NCBI RefSeq assembly: GCF_900107115.1 | Contig: NZ_FNOS01000002.1 | Coordinates: forward strand, 124,001 to 188,000 | Source of the DNA: Salimicrobium album | GTDB lineage: Bacteria; Bacillota; Bacilli; Bacillales; Halobacillaceae | Length of the DNA stretch: 64,000 nt | Direction of reading: 5' to 3' | In this document: positions 49,132 to 59,575 of the stretch, one piece after another | Position numbering within the stretch: the first letter of the stretch is position 1 | Layout of the letters: each line of letters begins with the position of its first letter | Program-made: the position numbers and the translations under genes | Notes under the pieces: generated by a model | What the model was told of the DNA's origin: nothing | The model's input: the letters and a program-made list of their open reading frames with translations, nothing else | The model's database searches: none

Positions 49132-50703
49132 TTGGAGGAAACATTGTTAGTAATTACAGTAACTCTGATCGGGCTTGCCATTCTTATCCCGTTAATTTTA
49201 GCTCTCTGGCTTTATATTCATGATGAAAGGCAAAACGAACATTCTGTATTGAAAAATTATCCACTATTAGGGAGGTTCCGTTACATCGTCGAGAAAACGG
49301 GACCTGAATTCCGTCAATACTTGTTTCACAATGACCGTGAAGGAAAACCGTTCAATCGTAAAGAGTTCGAATATGTCAATAAAGCAGGAAAGTACAATAC
49401 CCGAATGATGGGGTACGGAGCGGAGCGGGATTTTACTGAGGACGGCTGGTATTTAGTGAACGACATGTTCCCGGTCCAGGCGGAAGAGTTACGAATCGAT
49501 CAGAGTGAGCCGATTAAGACGAAACTGTACGACATCGACAAAGAACAGCTTTTTAAACGTAAAGAGCACCGGTTCGATTCAGAGCTTGACCCCGTTTACT
49601 TACATGACGATGATTGTGTAATACTCGGGAAACATACCGTCGATCATCCTTTTCGTCTGAAAGGTCTGATCGGACAATCTGCGATGAGTTTCGGATCCCT
49701 TGGCGACCATGCGATCACAGCATTATCAAAAGGGCTCGGGCGTGCGGGCGGCACATGGATGAACACCGGTGAAGGCAGTGTCTCTCCTTACCACTTAAAG
49801 GGTGACGTCGACATCATCATGCAGATCAGTCCCGGACTGTTCGGTGTCCGGACAAAAGACGGTGAGTTCTCCTGGGAGGCCTTTCGTGATCAGGCCTCCA
49901 GAGAGCAGATTAAAGCGTTCGAATTGAAACTTGCGCAGGGCGCCAAAACCCGCGGAGGCCACGTAGATGGAAAAAAGGTTACGGAGGAAATTGCCGAAAT
50001 ACGTAAAGTCGAACCGGGTAAAGATATAGACAGCCCGAACCGCTTCCCCGGCATCGATACACCTGCCCAGCTGCTTCACTTCCTTTCTGACCTGAGAGCT
50101 TCCGGCGGAAAACCTGTCGGAATGAAGATAGTGGCAGGTAATGAACAGCAGGTGGAGCGGCTTGTTTCGGCAATGGTGGAAGAGGATATTGTTCCCGACT
50201 TTCTTACGGTAGATGGAGGAGAAGGAGGAACGGGAGCTTCTTATTATGGCCTCGCCTATTCCGTAGGACTCCCGGCTTTTTCAGCTATACCGATGGTGGA
50301 TGACATGCTGAAGAAATATGGTATACGTAGACGCACTAAGATTATCGCCTCGGGCAAATTGCTCACGCCTGATAAAATTGCAATGGCACTGGCGCTCGGA
50401 GCGGATCTGATCAATATTGCACGCGGGTTCATGATGAGTGTCGGTTGTATCATGTCGCAGGTCTGTCATAAAAACACCTGCCCGGTAGGAGTCGCAACTA
50501 CCGACGCTGAATTACAGCAGGCGCTCGTCATCGAAGAAAAAAATTACCGCGTTACCAACTATCTGATTGCCTTACGCCAGGGTTTATTCGATTTAGCGGC
50601 CGTAGCCGGGCTGGATTCACCGACGAAATTCACAAGAGAACATATCGTTTATCACTCTGACTTTCGTAAAGTAATTAATGAGGAAGATGGGCCAGGCAGA
50701 TAA
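49132..50703 (+). CDS. yerD: Glutamate synthase-domain protein (YerD-like)
   Basis: A 523-residue protein with an N-terminal membrane segment (about 5-28) and the FMN/iron-sulfur domain of glutamate synthase large subunit (GEGSVSPYHLKGDVDIIMQI, VDGGEGGTGASYYGLAYSVG, ASGKLLTPDKIAMALALGAD). Cysteines for the 3Fe-4S cluster are in SVGCIMSQVCHKNTCPVG. The amidotransferase domain is absent, as in B. subtilis YerD, so whether it makes glutamate is open. TTG 49132, 8 nt after GAGGAG, is preferred to GTG 49123 inside the ribosome site. It is the first host gene beyond attR. Confidence 0.87.
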   Translation: MEETLLVITVTLIGLAILIPLILALWLYIHDERQNEHSVLKNYPLLGRFRYIVEKTGPEFRQYLFHNDREGKPFNRKEFEYVNKAGKYNTRMMGYGAERDFTEDGWYLVNDMFPVQAEELRIDQSEPIKTKLYDIDKEQLFKRKEHRFDSELDPVYLHDDDCVILGKHTVDHPFRLKGLIGQSAMSFGSLGDHAITALSKGLGRAGGTWMNTGEGSVSPYHLKGDVDIIMQISPGLFGVRTKDGEFSWEAFRDQASREQIKAFELKLAQGAKTRGGHVDGKKVTEEIAEIRKVEPGKDIDSPNRFPGIDTPAQLLHFLSDLRASGGKPVGMKIVAGNEQQVERLVSAMVEEDIVPDFLTVDGGEGGTGASYYGLAYSVGLPAFSAIPMVDDMLKKYGIRRRTKIIASGKLLTPDKIAMALALGADLINIARGFMMSVGCIMSQVCHKNTCPVGVATTDAELQQALVIEEKNYRVTNYLIALRQGLFDLAAVAGLDSPTKFTREHIVYHSDFRKVINEEDGPGR

Positions 50704-50764
50704 CTGGATGGTATCGTACGCGAAGAAAAGTTCGAGTGGAAAAGCAGTTTGAGGAGATCACGTA

Positions 50765-50803
50765 TAAAACTCTTCGGTTATCAGTTCGAAGAGTTTTATT
50801 TTT
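50765..50803 (+). terminator. Terminator after the YerD-like gene
   Basis: TAAAACTCTTCG and CGAAGAGTTTTA pair perfectly over 12 bp, followed by TTTTTG. It lies about 60 nt after the stop. Confidence 0.88.
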
Positions 50804-50922
50804 GCCTTTTCAAGGGAATAATCACAGGTAATCAGGGTAATTCAAGCGGATTTCTTCTTTTGAAATACATGTTTGATATAATGAATAAAGTACATACTTA
50901 AAACGGTTAGGAAGGGTGCGTT

Positions 50923-51903
50923 ATGGACAACAGCAAAGGAGAAGTTGTTCTTTTTCCGAAATGGAGGGAGAAGCTGCGGAAGAAAGGACTGGAAGCGGTC
51001 CGTCACCAGCAGTACGAAGAAGCTATCGAATCACTGGAACCTCTGTTCCATTACCGGGAAGCTGACGATGAAGTGATTACCGGTCTGTTAATTTCCTGGG
51101 TAGGCACGGGAGAATACGTGCAGGCGGAAGAAGTTTGCCTGAATCGTATGAAGGTCAGTGAATCCGCTTATTTTCAATATCTACATATTTATATAACGAT
51201 TCTATTCCATGAGGGAAAATACAGGGAACTGATGACGCTGGTGGAAGAAGTGCTTGAACAGGAGGATCTCCCTGGTGAAGTAAGGACACAGCTGTGGCAG
51301 ATGTATAACGTAAGTAAAGACATCGAAGACTCCCATCAAAAAGAAGAACAAGAGTATTTGATGGAGGAATGGCAAGAAGCTATAAACGGGCAGCAAATAG
51401 AAAAACAGTATAGTATTCTTATGAAATTGAAAAGCTTCGATCCGGCGCCCTTGATGGAGACATTCCGTGGATATTTGACGGATGAAGAAACGCATCCGGT
51501 AATAAAAACAGCCATTATACTATGGTTCCAGTCGCACGGGGTGGAAGAGAGCACATCTATACATAAATTTGGTAAAACCATATCCATCGTCCCTGTCGAA
51601 ATAGGTTCCCCTTCCACACACTACATAGTAAAGCATTTAGAGTTACGTCTTACTCATATTGAGCAGGAACATCCGATAATGTACGATATCATCGTAACGA
51701 TGCTTCATCGTTACATTTATATCCGGTACCCTTTCCTTCCTACGGAAAATGAAGTGACTTACATAATAGAAGCATTGAAAATGCTCGGGAATGAGTATTT
51801 GCAATTAGAAGAAACACCTATTAGAATAGGGCCGGAAACTGAATCCTATAAGAAGGATATTGAAGTCGCAAATCAACAATACAGGGCGATTACAGGAGAA
51901 TAA
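50923..51903 (+). CDS. ysoA: YsoA-like TPR-repeat protein
   Basis: A 326-residue cytoplasmic protein with helical tetratricopeptide-like repeats in its first half (GLEAVRHQQYEEAIESLEPL, GTGEYVQAEEVCLNRMKV, GKYRELMTLVEEVLEQED) and a DUF-type helical C-terminus. The position directly before tig matches B. subtilis ysoA. Function unknown; TPR suggests a protein-interaction role. A perfect TATAAT (50877-50882) lies upstream but its -35 is unclear. Confidence 0.8.
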   Translation: MDNSKGEVVLFPKWREKLRKKGLEAVRHQQYEEAIESLEPLFHYREADDEVITGLLISWVGTGEYVQAEEVCLNRMKVSESAYFQYLHIYITILFHEGKYRELMTLVEEVLEQEDLPGEVRTQLWQMYNVSKDIEDSHQKEEQEYLMEEWQEAINGQQIEKQYSILMKLKSFDPAPLMETFRGYLTDEETHPVIKTAIILWFQSHGVEESTSIHKFGKTISIVPVEIGSPSTHYIVKHLELRLTHIEQEHPIMYDIIVTMLHRYIYIRYPFLPTENEVTYIIEALKMLGNEYLQLEETPIRIGPETESYKKDIEVANQQYRAITGE

Positions 51904-51923
51904 GCATAATAACCCCTCTATTG

Positions 51924-51951
51924 TTGAAAGAGAACAGCATTATGTTATAAT
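51924..51951 (+). promoter_or_regulatory. Promoter of tig
   Basis: TTGAAA, a 16-bp spacer and TATAAT, about 80 nt before the trigger-factor start. Confidence 0.75.
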
Positions 51952-52033
51952 ATAGTGGTTGTAAATTAGATTCGTACACATGTCTGTAACAGATCCATGT
52001 AAAAATGAAAATATGACGTTGGAGGGACTTTTT

Positions 52034-53320
52034 ATGTCAGCAAATTGGGAAAAGAAAGAAGGAAATCAGGGGACCCTTACAGTAGAGGTATCACCTGAAG
52101 AATTCGATAAAGCGCTCGATCAGGCGTTTAACAAAGTAGTGAAAGAAGTGCAGGTACCTGGATTCCGTAAAGGAAAAGTACCGCGTAAAATCTTCGAAGG
52201 CCGTTTCGGTGTTGAATCTCTTTATCAGGATGCACTTGATATCATTCTTCCACAGGCTTATTCAGATGCTGTACAGGAAACGGGCATTGAGCCGGTAGAC
52301 CAGCCTGAAGTGGATGTGGAACAGATTGAGAAAGGCGAACCGCTTATTTTCAAAGCGGATGTTACAGTTAAGCCTGAAGTAGAACTCGGCGAATACAAAG
52401 GTCTTGAAGTAGAAGAGGCAGATACTGAAGTAACCGATGAAGACGTAGAGGAAGAACTTAAGCGTCAACAGGAAAACCAGGCTGAGCTCGTAGTTAAAGA
52501 AGAAGGCGAAATCGAAGAAGGCGACACAGTTGCTATGGACTTCGAAGGTTTCGTTGACGGGGAAGCTTTTGAAGGCGGCCAGGCCGAGAACTATTCTCTT
52601 GAAATAGGCTCCGGTACGTTCATTCCCGGTTTTGAAGAACAGCTCGTCGGTAAAAAAGCTGGAGAAGAGCCTGATGTGAACATCACGTTCCCGGAAGATT
52701 ACCACGCTGAAGAACTGGCCGGAAAAGAAGCGACATTCAAAGTTAAAATTCACGAAGTGAAAGCCAAGGAACTTCCTGAACTTGATGATGAATTCGCTAA
52801 AGATGTAGACGAAGACGTTGAGTCTATGGATGAACTGAAGAAAAAAACCCGCGAAAACCTGGAACAGCAGAAACAGCAGGATGCTGAGAACCAGAAACGC
52901 GAATCACTCGTCAACCAGGCGAGCGACAATGCTTCCGTGGAAATTCCACAAGCCATGGTCGACTCCGAGCTGGATCGTATGGTAAGCGAATTCGAACAGC
53001 GTCTGCAAATGCAGGGAATGACGAAGGAAATGTACTTCCAGTTCACCGGTCAGGACGACAACCAGCTTCGTGAGCAGATGAAAGAAGATGCTGAAAAGCG
53101 CGTGAAGACGAACATGACGCTTGAGGCGATTGCTCAGACTGAAAACGTCGAAGTAACCGAAGAAGACGTAAATAAGGAACTTGAAAATATGTCCGCTATG
53201 TATCAGACGGACGTTGAGAATCTGAAGCAGATGCTTGGAGGAAACACAGACATGGTCAAAGATGATCTGAAAATCCAAAAAGCGATTGAAGTACTTGAGC
53301 AGAACAGCAAAACAGTATAA
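52034..53320 (+). CDS. tig: Trigger factor
   Basis: Ribosome-bound chaperone with peptidyl-prolyl isomerase activity. The 428-residue protein has the ribosome-docking signature GFRKGKVPR in its N-terminal domain, an FKBP-type domain (about 160-245, [20 protein letters not shown]), and a helical C-terminal chaperone domain. Start at ATG 52034, with GGAGGGAC upstream, gives the usual N-terminus. Very rich in Glu, as in halotolerant relatives. Single-gene transcript between its promoter and a terminator. Confidence 0.96.
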   Translation: MSANWEKKEGNQGTLTVEVSPEEFDKALDQAFNKVVKEVQVPGFRKGKVPRKIFEGRFGVESLYQDALDIILPQAYSDAVQETGIEPVDQPEVDVEQIEKGEPLIFKADVTVKPEVELGEYKGLEVEEADTEVTDEDVEEELKRQQENQAELVVKEEGEIEEGDTVAMDFEGFVDGEAFEGGQAENYSLEIGSGTFIPGFEEQLVGKKAGEEPDVNITFPEDYHAEELAGKEATFKVKIHEVKAKELPELDDEFAKDVDEDVESMDELKKKTRENLEQQKQQDAENQKRESLVNQASDNASVEIPQAMVDSELDRMVSEFEQRLQMQGMTKEMYFQFTGQDDNQLREQMKEDAEKRVKTNMTLEAIAQTENVEVTEEDVNKELENMSAMYQTDVENLKQMLGGNTDMVKDDLKIQKAIEVLEQNSKTV

Positions 53321-53336
53321 TGAATGATGACGGAAA

Positions 53337-53365
53337 CAAGGCGAGGAAGATCCCCGCCTTGTTTT
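53337..53365 (+). terminator. tig terminator
   Basis: CAAGGCG(AGG) and (CC)CCGCCTTG pair around AAGAT, followed by TTTTCTC. It lies 16 nt after the tig stop. Confidence 0.85.
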
Positions 53366-53600
53366 CTCATATTATTTGCAATTTGTCATTAATAAGTCAT
53401 ATCATTAAGACAGTCAATCGTATCTATACATAATAAGAATTACTCAGCGTTTGACCTGGATGTGCAGTCTCTGCATAATATTATGTGATGTTGTCAGCAG
53501 GAAGGGCAGCCTTTTACTTTTTAAATATCGATTTATTTGGTATGATAAGCGAAAGATAGTGCGGGTTAGCCTTGGCATCATTTTGGAAAGGGTGAAAGTA

Positions 53601-54872
53601 ATGTTTAAATTTAATGAAGAAAAAGGGCAGCTCAAGTGCTCGTTTTGCGGTAAAAGCCAGGATCAGGTACGAAAGCTTGTAGCAGGTCCGGGTGTATATA
53701 TTTGTGATGAGTGTATTGAACTGTGTACAGAGATAGTCGAAGAAGAACTGGGTAATGAAGAAGAAACGGAATTCAAAGAAGTTCCGAAACCTGAAGAGAT
53801 CCACAATATCCTGGGCGATTACGTCATTGGTCAGGAGCAGGCGAAGAAGAACTTATCCGTTGCGGTTTATAACCACTACAAACGTGTGAATACGACAACT
53901 GCGAAGAATGATGAAGTGGAGCTTGCGAAGAGTAACATTCTTATGCTTGGGCCTACTGGTAGCGGGAAGACGTTGTTGGCTCAGACACTGGCCCGTATTC
54001 TCAATGTACCGTTTGCCATTGCCGATGCAACTTCCCTTACGGAAGCCGGGTACGTTGGCGAGGACGTAGAGAATATTATCCTTAAACTGATTCAGGCAGC
54101 AGATTATGATGTAGAGAAAGCCGAAAAAGGTATTATCTATATTGATGAGATCGATAAAGTCGCCCGTAAGTCCGAGAACCCGTCCATCACACGTGATGTT
54201 TCCGGAGAAGGTGTGCAACAGGCCCTTCTGAAAATTCTCGAAGGAACTCAGGCGAGCGTGCCTCCGCAAGGGGGACGTAAGCATCCTCATCAGGAATTTA
54301 TCCAGATTGATACTACGAATATCCTGTTTATCGTTGGCGGTGCATTCGATGGTATCGATCAGATCATTAAACGTCGTCTCGGACGAAAAGTGATCGGTTT
54401 TGGGTCCGAACAGGCGCAGCCGGATTCCGAGAAACAGGAACTGCTTACGAAAGTACTTCCTGAAGACCTGCTGAGTTACGGACTTATTCCGGAATTCATA
54501 GGTCGTCTTCCGGTGATTGGAAGCCTTGAGCAGCTCGATGAAGATGCGCTTGTAGAAATCCTCACTCAGCCGAAAAACGCTCTCGTGAAACAGTATCAGA
54601 AACTCCTTCAGATCGATGATGTCGAACTTGAATTTGAAGAAGATGCTCTTCGCGAAATTTCCAGATTAGCTATCGAACGGAAAACAGGTGCGCGTGGACT
54701 GCGGTCTATCATTGAAGGGATCATGCTCGATGTAATGTTCGACCTGCCTTCAAGGGATGATATCGAGAAATGTGTCATCACGAAAGAAACGGTGAAAATG
54801 GAAGGTGGCCGTCCTCGTCTTATATTGACCGATGGTACGGTGGAAGAACCGAAAAGTCCAAAAAGCGCCTGA
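53601..54872 (+). CDS. clpX: ClpX, ATPase subunit of the ClpXP protease
   Basis: AAA+ unfoldase that feeds substrates to ClpP. The 423-residue protein has the N-terminal zinc-binding domain ([17 protein letters not shown]), Walker A GPTGSGKT, Walker [14 protein letters not shown], the pore/RKH region and the IGF loop (RKVIGFG). ATG 53601, after AAAGGGTG, is chosen over the long upstream frame, which runs through non-coding sequence. ClpP is not in the window. Confidence 0.97.
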   Translation: MFKFNEEKGQLKCSFCGKSQDQVRKLVAGPGVYICDECIELCTEIVEEELGNEEETEFKEVPKPEEIHNILGDYVIGQEQAKKNLSVAVYNHYKRVNTTTAKNDEVELAKSNILMLGPTGSGKTLLAQTLARILNVPFAIADATSLTEAGYVGEDVENIILKLIQAADYDVEKAEKGIIYIDEIDKVARKSENPSITRDVSGEGVQQALLKILEGTQASVPPQGGRKHPHQEFIQIDTTNILFIVGGAFDGIDQIIKRRLGRKVIGFGSEQAQPDSEKQELLTKVLPEDLLSYGLIPEFIGRLPVIGSLEQLDEDALVEILTQPKNALVKQYQKLLQIDDVELEFEEDALREISRLAIERKTGARGLRSIIEGIMLDVMFDLPSRDDIEKCVITKETVKMEGGRPRLILTDGTVEEPKSPKSA

Positions 54873-54926
54873 GCACTTCAGGCGGAATAAAGCTTAGCCG
54901 CGCTAGTTTAAGCGCGGCTTCTCTTT
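54866..54926 (+). terminator. Two tandem hairpins after clpX
   Basis: The first hairpin (54866-54884, CGCCTGA/TCAGGCG) includes the clpX stop codon; the second (GCCGCGCT/AGCGCGGC, 54897-54918) is followed by TTCTCTTTT and is the main terminator. Confidence 0.85.
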
Positions 54927-55009
54927 TCTGTTTTTTTGATTTGTATTCTTTCTTTACATAATTCTTCCGGACAAATATGGAATGAAAATAATATCAGGAG
55001 GTGTAACGA

Positions 55010-57337
55010 ATGACTGAAAGTAAAACATACCCTCTACTTCCGCTGAGAGGATTGCTCGTCTATCCTTCAATGGTGCTTCACCTGGATGTCGGTCGTGAGA
55101 AATCAGTGAAAGCTTTAGAAGAAGCTATGATCGATGACAGTCACGTTATGTTGATTGCACAAAAAGAAACAAGCGTGGATGAGCCTGAAAGTGACGACCT
55201 TTACGAGGTAGGTACAGTAGCTTTCGTGAAACAGATGGTGAAACTGCCGAATGGTACGCACCGCGTCCTCGTCGAAGGCGTGGAGCGGGCAAAAGTAAAA
55301 GAAATAAAGGAAAAAGAAGAACATTTCGAAACGACCGTCACTGCGTTACAGGAAGTGCAGGGGGATCGGAATGAAGAAGAAGCTTTGACACGTACGCTCA
55401 TGGAACAATTCGAACAGTACGTAAAAATATCGAAAAAAGTAACGAAAGAAACTTACGACACTTTGGCCGATATCGATGACCCTTCCCATCTTGCCGATAT
55501 GGTAGCGTCTCACCTTCCGATTAAAATCAAGGAAAAGCAGGGAGTTCTTGAAACTTCAGAAGTAAAAGAGAGACTGAAACGTGTCATTGACATTATAGGA
55601 AACGAACGTGAAGTTCTGCAGATAGAACAGAAAATCGGACAGCGTGTAAAAAAATCGATGGAAAATACCCAAAAAGAGTATTACCTTCGGGAACAGATGA
55701 AAGCTATCCAGAACGAACTGGGCGATAAAGATGGAAAGTCCGGGGAAGTTGCGGAGCTGAAAGAAAAAATTGAAAATGCAAATATGCCTGAGCGGATTGA
55801 ACTGGTAGCTCTTAAAGAGCTGGGGAGGTACGAAAAAGTTCCTCAAAGTTCAGCCGAGAGCTCCGTCATACGTAATTATATTGAGTGGCTCGTCGTACTG
55901 CCCTGGACGACCGAAACGGAAGATAATCTGGATGTGCCGCACGCGGAAGAGATTCTCGAGGAGGACCATTACGGTCTTGATAAAGTAAAAGAACGTATAT
56001 TGGAGTATTTGGCCGTGCAACAGCTGACCCAATCCATTAAAGGACCGATTCTTTGTCTCGTCGGTCCCCCGGGCGTCGGGAAAACGTCTCTCGCAAAGTC
56101 CATAGCGCGGGCGATCAACCGTAAATTCGTAAGGATATCTGTCGGCGGTATAAGAGATGAGGCTGAGGTTCGTGGACACCGGCGTACTTATATTGGAGCT
56201 ATGCCGGGGAGAATTATTCAGGGTATGAAACGTGCAGAGACTGTCAACCCGGTCTTCCTGCTGGATGAGATAGATAAAATGGCCAGTGATTTCCGGGGCG
56301 ACCCGTCTTCTGCGATGCTTGAAGTTCTCGATCCTGAACAGAACGCAACGTTCAGTGACCACTATATTGAAGAAGATTATGATCTTTCGAACGTTCTGTT
56401 CGTAGCTACAGCCAATACAATGTCCACAATCCCCGGTCCGCTCATGGACAGGATGGAAGTGATTCAGATTGCTGGATATACCGAGGTCGAAAAACTTCAC
56501 ATTGCAAAAGAACATCTTTTAGGTAAACAGATTACAGAGAACGGGCTGACGAGGAATCAGCTTCAGTTCCGGGATGACGCTCTTATGAAACTTATCAGAC
56601 GTTATACACGGGAAGCGGGTGTGCGCGGACTTGAACGTGAAATCGCCAACGTCTGCCGGAAAGCTGCTAAAATAATCGTTTCCGGAGAGAAGAAGCGGGT
56701 AATTGTTACGGAGAAAATGATAGAAGAACTCATCGGCCGCCCTAAATTCCGGTATGGTCAGGCAGAACTTGAAGATCAGGTAGGGGCAGCCACCGGCCTT
56801 GCCTATACAGCAGCCGGCGGTGATACGTTGTCCATTGAAGTTTCCGTCTCCCCGGGTAAAGGCAATCTCACACTTACCGGGAAATTAGGTGACGTGATGA
56901 AAGAGTCGGCCCAGGCCGCTTTCAGCTATATTCGCACCAGGGCGGATGAGCTGAATATCTCTTCCGACTTCGTAGAGAAAAATGATATCCACATTCACGT
57001 GCCGGAAGGAGCCACGCCTAAAGATGGTCCTTCAGCAGGTATCACGATGGCTACTGCTCTCGTCTCCGCACTTACAGGTCGTGCTGTGTCGAAAGAGGTG
57101 GGGATGACCGGGGAGATTACACTGAGAGGCCGCGTCCTTCCTATCGGCGGGCTGAAACAGAAAGCTCTCAGTGCTCATCGGGCCGGACTGACAAGGATAA
57201 TTATCCCCTTTGAAAACAAAAAGGATTTAGACGACATCCCGGAAAGTGTCCGGAACGATTTGACATTCATTCCTGTGAAGCATCTTGATGAGGTGCTCGA
57301 GCAGGCATTGACGGGTGAGAAAAATGAGAGTAAATGA
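55010..57337 (+). CDS. lonA: ATP-dependent protease LonA
   Basis: A 775-residue Lon protease that degrades damaged and regulatory proteins. Domains in order: N-terminal substrate-recognition domain (about 1-200), coiled coil, AAA+ domain with Walker [14 protein letters not shown] (about 352) and Walker [10 protein letters not shown], and the C-terminal peptidase with catalytic Ser near 675 in [18 protein letters not shown] and Lys further on. CAGGAGGTG precedes the ATG. The 3' end overlaps ysxC. Intact, full family length. Confidence 0.97.
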   Translation: MTESKTYPLLPLRGLLVYPSMVLHLDVGREKSVKALEEAMIDDSHVMLIAQKETSVDEPESDDLYEVGTVAFVKQMVKLPNGTHRVLVEGVERAKVKEIKEKEEHFETTVTALQEVQGDRNEEEALTRTLMEQFEQYVKISKKVTKETYDTLADIDDPSHLADMVASHLPIKIKEKQGVLETSEVKERLKRVIDIIGNEREVLQIEQKIGQRVKKSMENTQKEYYLREQMKAIQNELGDKDGKSGEVAELKEKIENANMPERIELVALKELGRYEKVPQSSAESSVIRNYIEWLVVLPWTTETEDNLDVPHAEEILEEDHYGLDKVKERILEYLAVQQLTQSIKGPILCLVGPPGVGKTSLAKSIARAINRKFVRISVGGIRDEAEVRGHRRTYIGAMPGRIIQGMKRAETVNPVFLLDEIDKMASDFRGDPSSAMLEVLDPEQNATFSDHYIEEDYDLSNVLFVATANTMSTIPGPLMDRMEVIQIAGYTEVEKLHIAKEHLLGKQITENGLTRNQLQFRDDALMKLIRRYTREAGVRGLEREIANVCRKAAKIIVSGEKKRVIVTEKMIEELIGRPKFRYGQAELEDQVGAATGLAYTAAGGDTLSIEVSVSPGKGNLTLTGKLGDVMKESAQAAFSYIRTRADELNISSDFVEKNDIHIHVPEGATPKDGPSAGITMATALVSALTGRAVSKEVGMTGEITLRGRVLPIGGLKQKALSAHRAGLTRIIIPFENKKDLDDIPESVRNDLTFIPVKHLDEVLEQALTGEKNESK

Positions 57338-57911
57338 AGCGGAAATAGTTATCAGTGCTGTAAGTAAGACCCAGTATCCGAGCGATCCGATTCCGGAGAT
57401 TGCGCTTGCGGGGCGTTCCAACGTAGGGAAATCATCGTTCATCAATACGATGATCCAGCGTAAAAATCTGGCCCGCACTTCAGGGAAGCCGGGGAAGACG
57501 CAGACGCTCAATTTCTACATCATCAATAAATCTTTTCACTTCGTGGATGTACCCGGGTACGGGTATGCGAAAGTCTCCAAAGCGGAAAGAACACGCTGGG
57601 GAAAGATGATGGATGAATATTTCGGGGAACGGGAACAGCTCGTTTCGGCAGTTCTTGTCGTGGACTTACGGCATGAACCGACCGATGAAGACTGTATGAT
57701 GTACGATTATTTTAAATATCACGACCTTCCGGTAACGATTATCGCTACGAAAATGGATAAGGTTAAGAAAGGGAAGCGCCCGGCTCAGAAGAAGCTTATA
57801 CGTGAGGTGCTGGAAGTTGATGAAAAGGATCCGCTCATCCTTTTCTCTGCGGAAACCTCCGAAGGTAAAGATGAAGCCTGGAAGTCCCTGCGCTCCCATC
57901 TGAAAATGTAG
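57324..57911 (+). CDS. ysxC: Ribosome-biogenesis GTPase YsxC/EngB
   Basis: Essential GTPase for 50S subunit assembly. The 195-residue protein has the G1 motif [13 protein letters not shown]3 DVPGYGYA, and G4 TKMDK. ATG 57324 gives [13 protein letters not shown], matching the B. subtilis start; GTG 57315 is less likely. It overlaps lonA by 14 nt, so both are on one transcript, as in B. subtilis. Confidence 0.95.
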   Translation: MRVNEAEIVISAVSKTQYPSDPIPEIALAGRSNVGKSSFINTMIQRKNLARTSGKPGKTQTLNFYIINKSFHFVDVPGYGYAKVSKAERTRWGKMMDEYFGEREQLVSAVLVVDLRHEPTDEDCMMYDYFKYHDLPVTIIATKMDKVKKGKRPAQKKLIREVLEVDEKDPLILFSAETSEGKDEAWKSLRSHLKM

Positions 57912-57955
57912 AAGACCGGTGGTCAGAGAAAAACACTGATATTACAGAACCAGGG

Positions 57956-57994
57956 AGGCCCGTTCGATTCGCAGAATCGTTCGGGCCTTTCTTA
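57956..57994 (+). terminator. Terminator after ysxC
   Basis: AGGCCCG-TT-CGATTC pairs with GAATCG-TT-CGGGCCT around GCA, followed by TTTCTTA. Long stable stem with a small internal T-T loop. Confidence 0.88.
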
Positions 57995-58081
57995 CTTATT
58001 GGCTGGTGAAGGTGAGCTCTTTCCTTTTCAGGCGTTCCGTGATATTTTTAGTGAAAACCGTTAATGCTGGGAGAGGTGAAA

Positions 58082-58816
58082 ATGAACAAAGTTATTGATG
58101 TACAGGCTTTGAATAAGTCATTTGGAGAACTGCAAGTACTGAAAGATATTCATTTCAACGTGAAGGAAGGGGAAGTTGTCGTAATTATCGGAGCAAGCGG
58201 TTCCGGTAAAAGTACATTACTGCGCTGTCTGAATTTTTTGGAGATGAAAGACAGTGGAGAAATTTCACTTCACGGAAAGCGTGTGGACGAACGGAAGGAC
58301 AAGCTGAACGAAATCAGGCAGAACATAGGGATGGTCTTCCAGCAGTTCAATCTGTTCCCTCATAAAACGGTTCTTGAGAACGTGATGGAAGCTCCTCTTC
58401 AGGTTAGGAAAATGGAAAAAGATAAGGCAGCACATAAAGCCCGTGAGCTGCTTAATAAGGTGGGACTCAGCGACAAGGAGGATGTCTTCCCGAACCGTCT
58501 CTCCGGGGGGCAGAAGCAGCGTGTAGCTATAGCCAGGGCATTAGCTATGAACCCCTTGATTATGCTTTTCGATGAACCTACTTCTGCTCTTGACCCGGAA
58601 CTGATCGGGGAAGTTCTGCAAACGATGAAGGATCTTGCCAAAGAGGGGATGACGATGGTTGCCGTAACGCATGAGATGCGTTTTGCCAGAGAAGCAGCGG
58701 ACAGAGTCGTCTATATGCATGACGGTCGTATCGTGGAGGAAGGGACGCCGGAGGAGATATTCGAGCATCCGCAAAACGACAGGACGAAACAGTTTCTTCA
58801 GTCTATATACGTCTAA
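58082..58816 (+). CDS. Amino-acid ABC transporter ATP-binding protein (GlnQ-type)
   Basis: A 244-residue polar-amino-acid transporter ATPase with Walker [15 protein letters not shown]-loop FQQFNLFPH, signature [15 protein letters not shown] and Walker [25 protein letters not shown] precedes ATG 58082. No permease or binding-protein gene is adjacent; it is alone between two terminators, so its partners must lie elsewhere. Substrate not predictable from sequence. Confidence 0.92.
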   Translation: MNKVIDVQALNKSFGELQVLKDIHFNVKEGEVVVIIGASGSGKSTLLRCLNFLEMKDSGEISLHGKRVDERKDKLNEIRQNIGMVFQQFNLFPHKTVLENVMEAPLQVRKMEKDKAAHKARELLNKVGLSDKEDVFPNRLSGGQKQRVAIARALAMNPLIMLFDEPTSALDPELIGEVLQTMKDLAKEGMTMVAVTHEMRFAREAADRVVYMHDGRIVEEGTPEEIFEHPQNDRTKQFLQSIYV

Positions 58817-58824
58817 AAGTTCGA

Positions 58825-58870
58825 AGACAGAAGCCGCGATCCCGGGAAACAGGAACCGCGGCTTCTGTCT
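58825..58870. terminator. Bidirectional terminator between convergent genes
   Basis: AGACAGAAGCCGCG and CGCGGCTTCTGTCT are perfect 14-bp arms with an 18-nt loop. It serves the ABC gene and the reverse membrane-protein gene. Confidence 0.87.
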
Positions 58871-59336
58871 ATTTCTGTTTGTAAAAGTAATATCCCCCGA
58901 GCAGCAGGAAAAGAATACTAAAGTACATTTTTATGTATGTCACTACAGGCGGCACCCAGAAAAAAAGCGACTCGATGGCTGGAACGAGGAGAATGCCGAG
59001 TCCGACAGCAAGAGGCAGCAACCCGATTTTCACTTTTCTGCTCAACATAAGTGCAATACCGATATAAACGATGTACATACTCCAATGCTCAGGCCACACA
59101 GCTATATTCGTTTCGGCGAAAAGCTGCCACAGGATAAGCAGGACCATGGCCTGGAAAAACAGCAGCGGCGTCTCCCGTACGCGTCTGGCGTGAATGAAAA
59201 GAGCGACTGTCAGGAAGGCGAACAGGGACACACCTCCAAACGGAGTGCCGATAAAAGGGATAGGAAACTGTTTAAAGAGAAAGAAAACGCCGATAGCTGT
59301 TAAAACCATTGCAATCAGAAAGTAGTATTTTTTCAT
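58869..59336 (-). CDS. Small multi-pass membrane protein (YsxD-like)
   Basis: A 155-residue protein with about five membrane helices (FLIAMVLTAIGVFFLF, FGGVSLFAFLTVALFI, LLFFQAMVLLILWQLF and two more), resembling LiaI/LiaF-type membrane domains. B. subtilis has ysxD in the same gap between ysxC and hemA. Start at ATG 59336, after GGAGG, removes 15 residues from the longer frame. Function unknown. Confidence 0.72.
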   Translation of the reverse strand: MKKYYFLIAMVLTAIGVFFLFKQFPIPFIGTPFGGVSLFAFLTVALFIHARRVRETPLLFFQAMVLLILWQLFAETNIAVWPEHWSMYIVYIGIALMLSRKVKIGLLPLAVGLGILLVPAIESLFFWVPPVVTYIKMYFSILFLLLGGYYFYKQK

Positions 59337-59496
59337 AAACGAAAGAACCTCCGGGATGTAATTTTCTTGTGGAATGAACAAGCTTTTGATATATTATTAA
59401 TAGCTCTTATTTAAATTAATTCTAATCTGGTAAAGAATTTTTAGAATCTTTCTTATATCGTATCATAAGACTTTCATATTCTGTCCATAAGTTATT

Positions 59497-59525
59497 CTAA
59501 CAGAGGTAAAAATTCATGTTACAAT
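59497..59525 (+). promoter_or_regulatory. Probable promoter of the hem operon
   Basis: CTAACA, a 17-bp spacer and TACAAT, about 50 nt before hemA. In B. subtilis this promoter is repressed by PerR; I see no clear Per box here. Confidence 0.6.
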
Positions 59526-59575
59526 GGTAAATATGAGTTGTGATAAGGTACGGACACATGATGGGGGTATATGTC

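Noticed and set aside
53451-53600. Long N-terminal extension of clpX
   Set aside because: Non-homologous sequence upstream of the well-placed ATG 53601.
59382-59500. Possible Per box upstream of hemA
   Set aside because: A/T-rich stretches were compared with TTATAATNATTATAA but no copy matches well enough.
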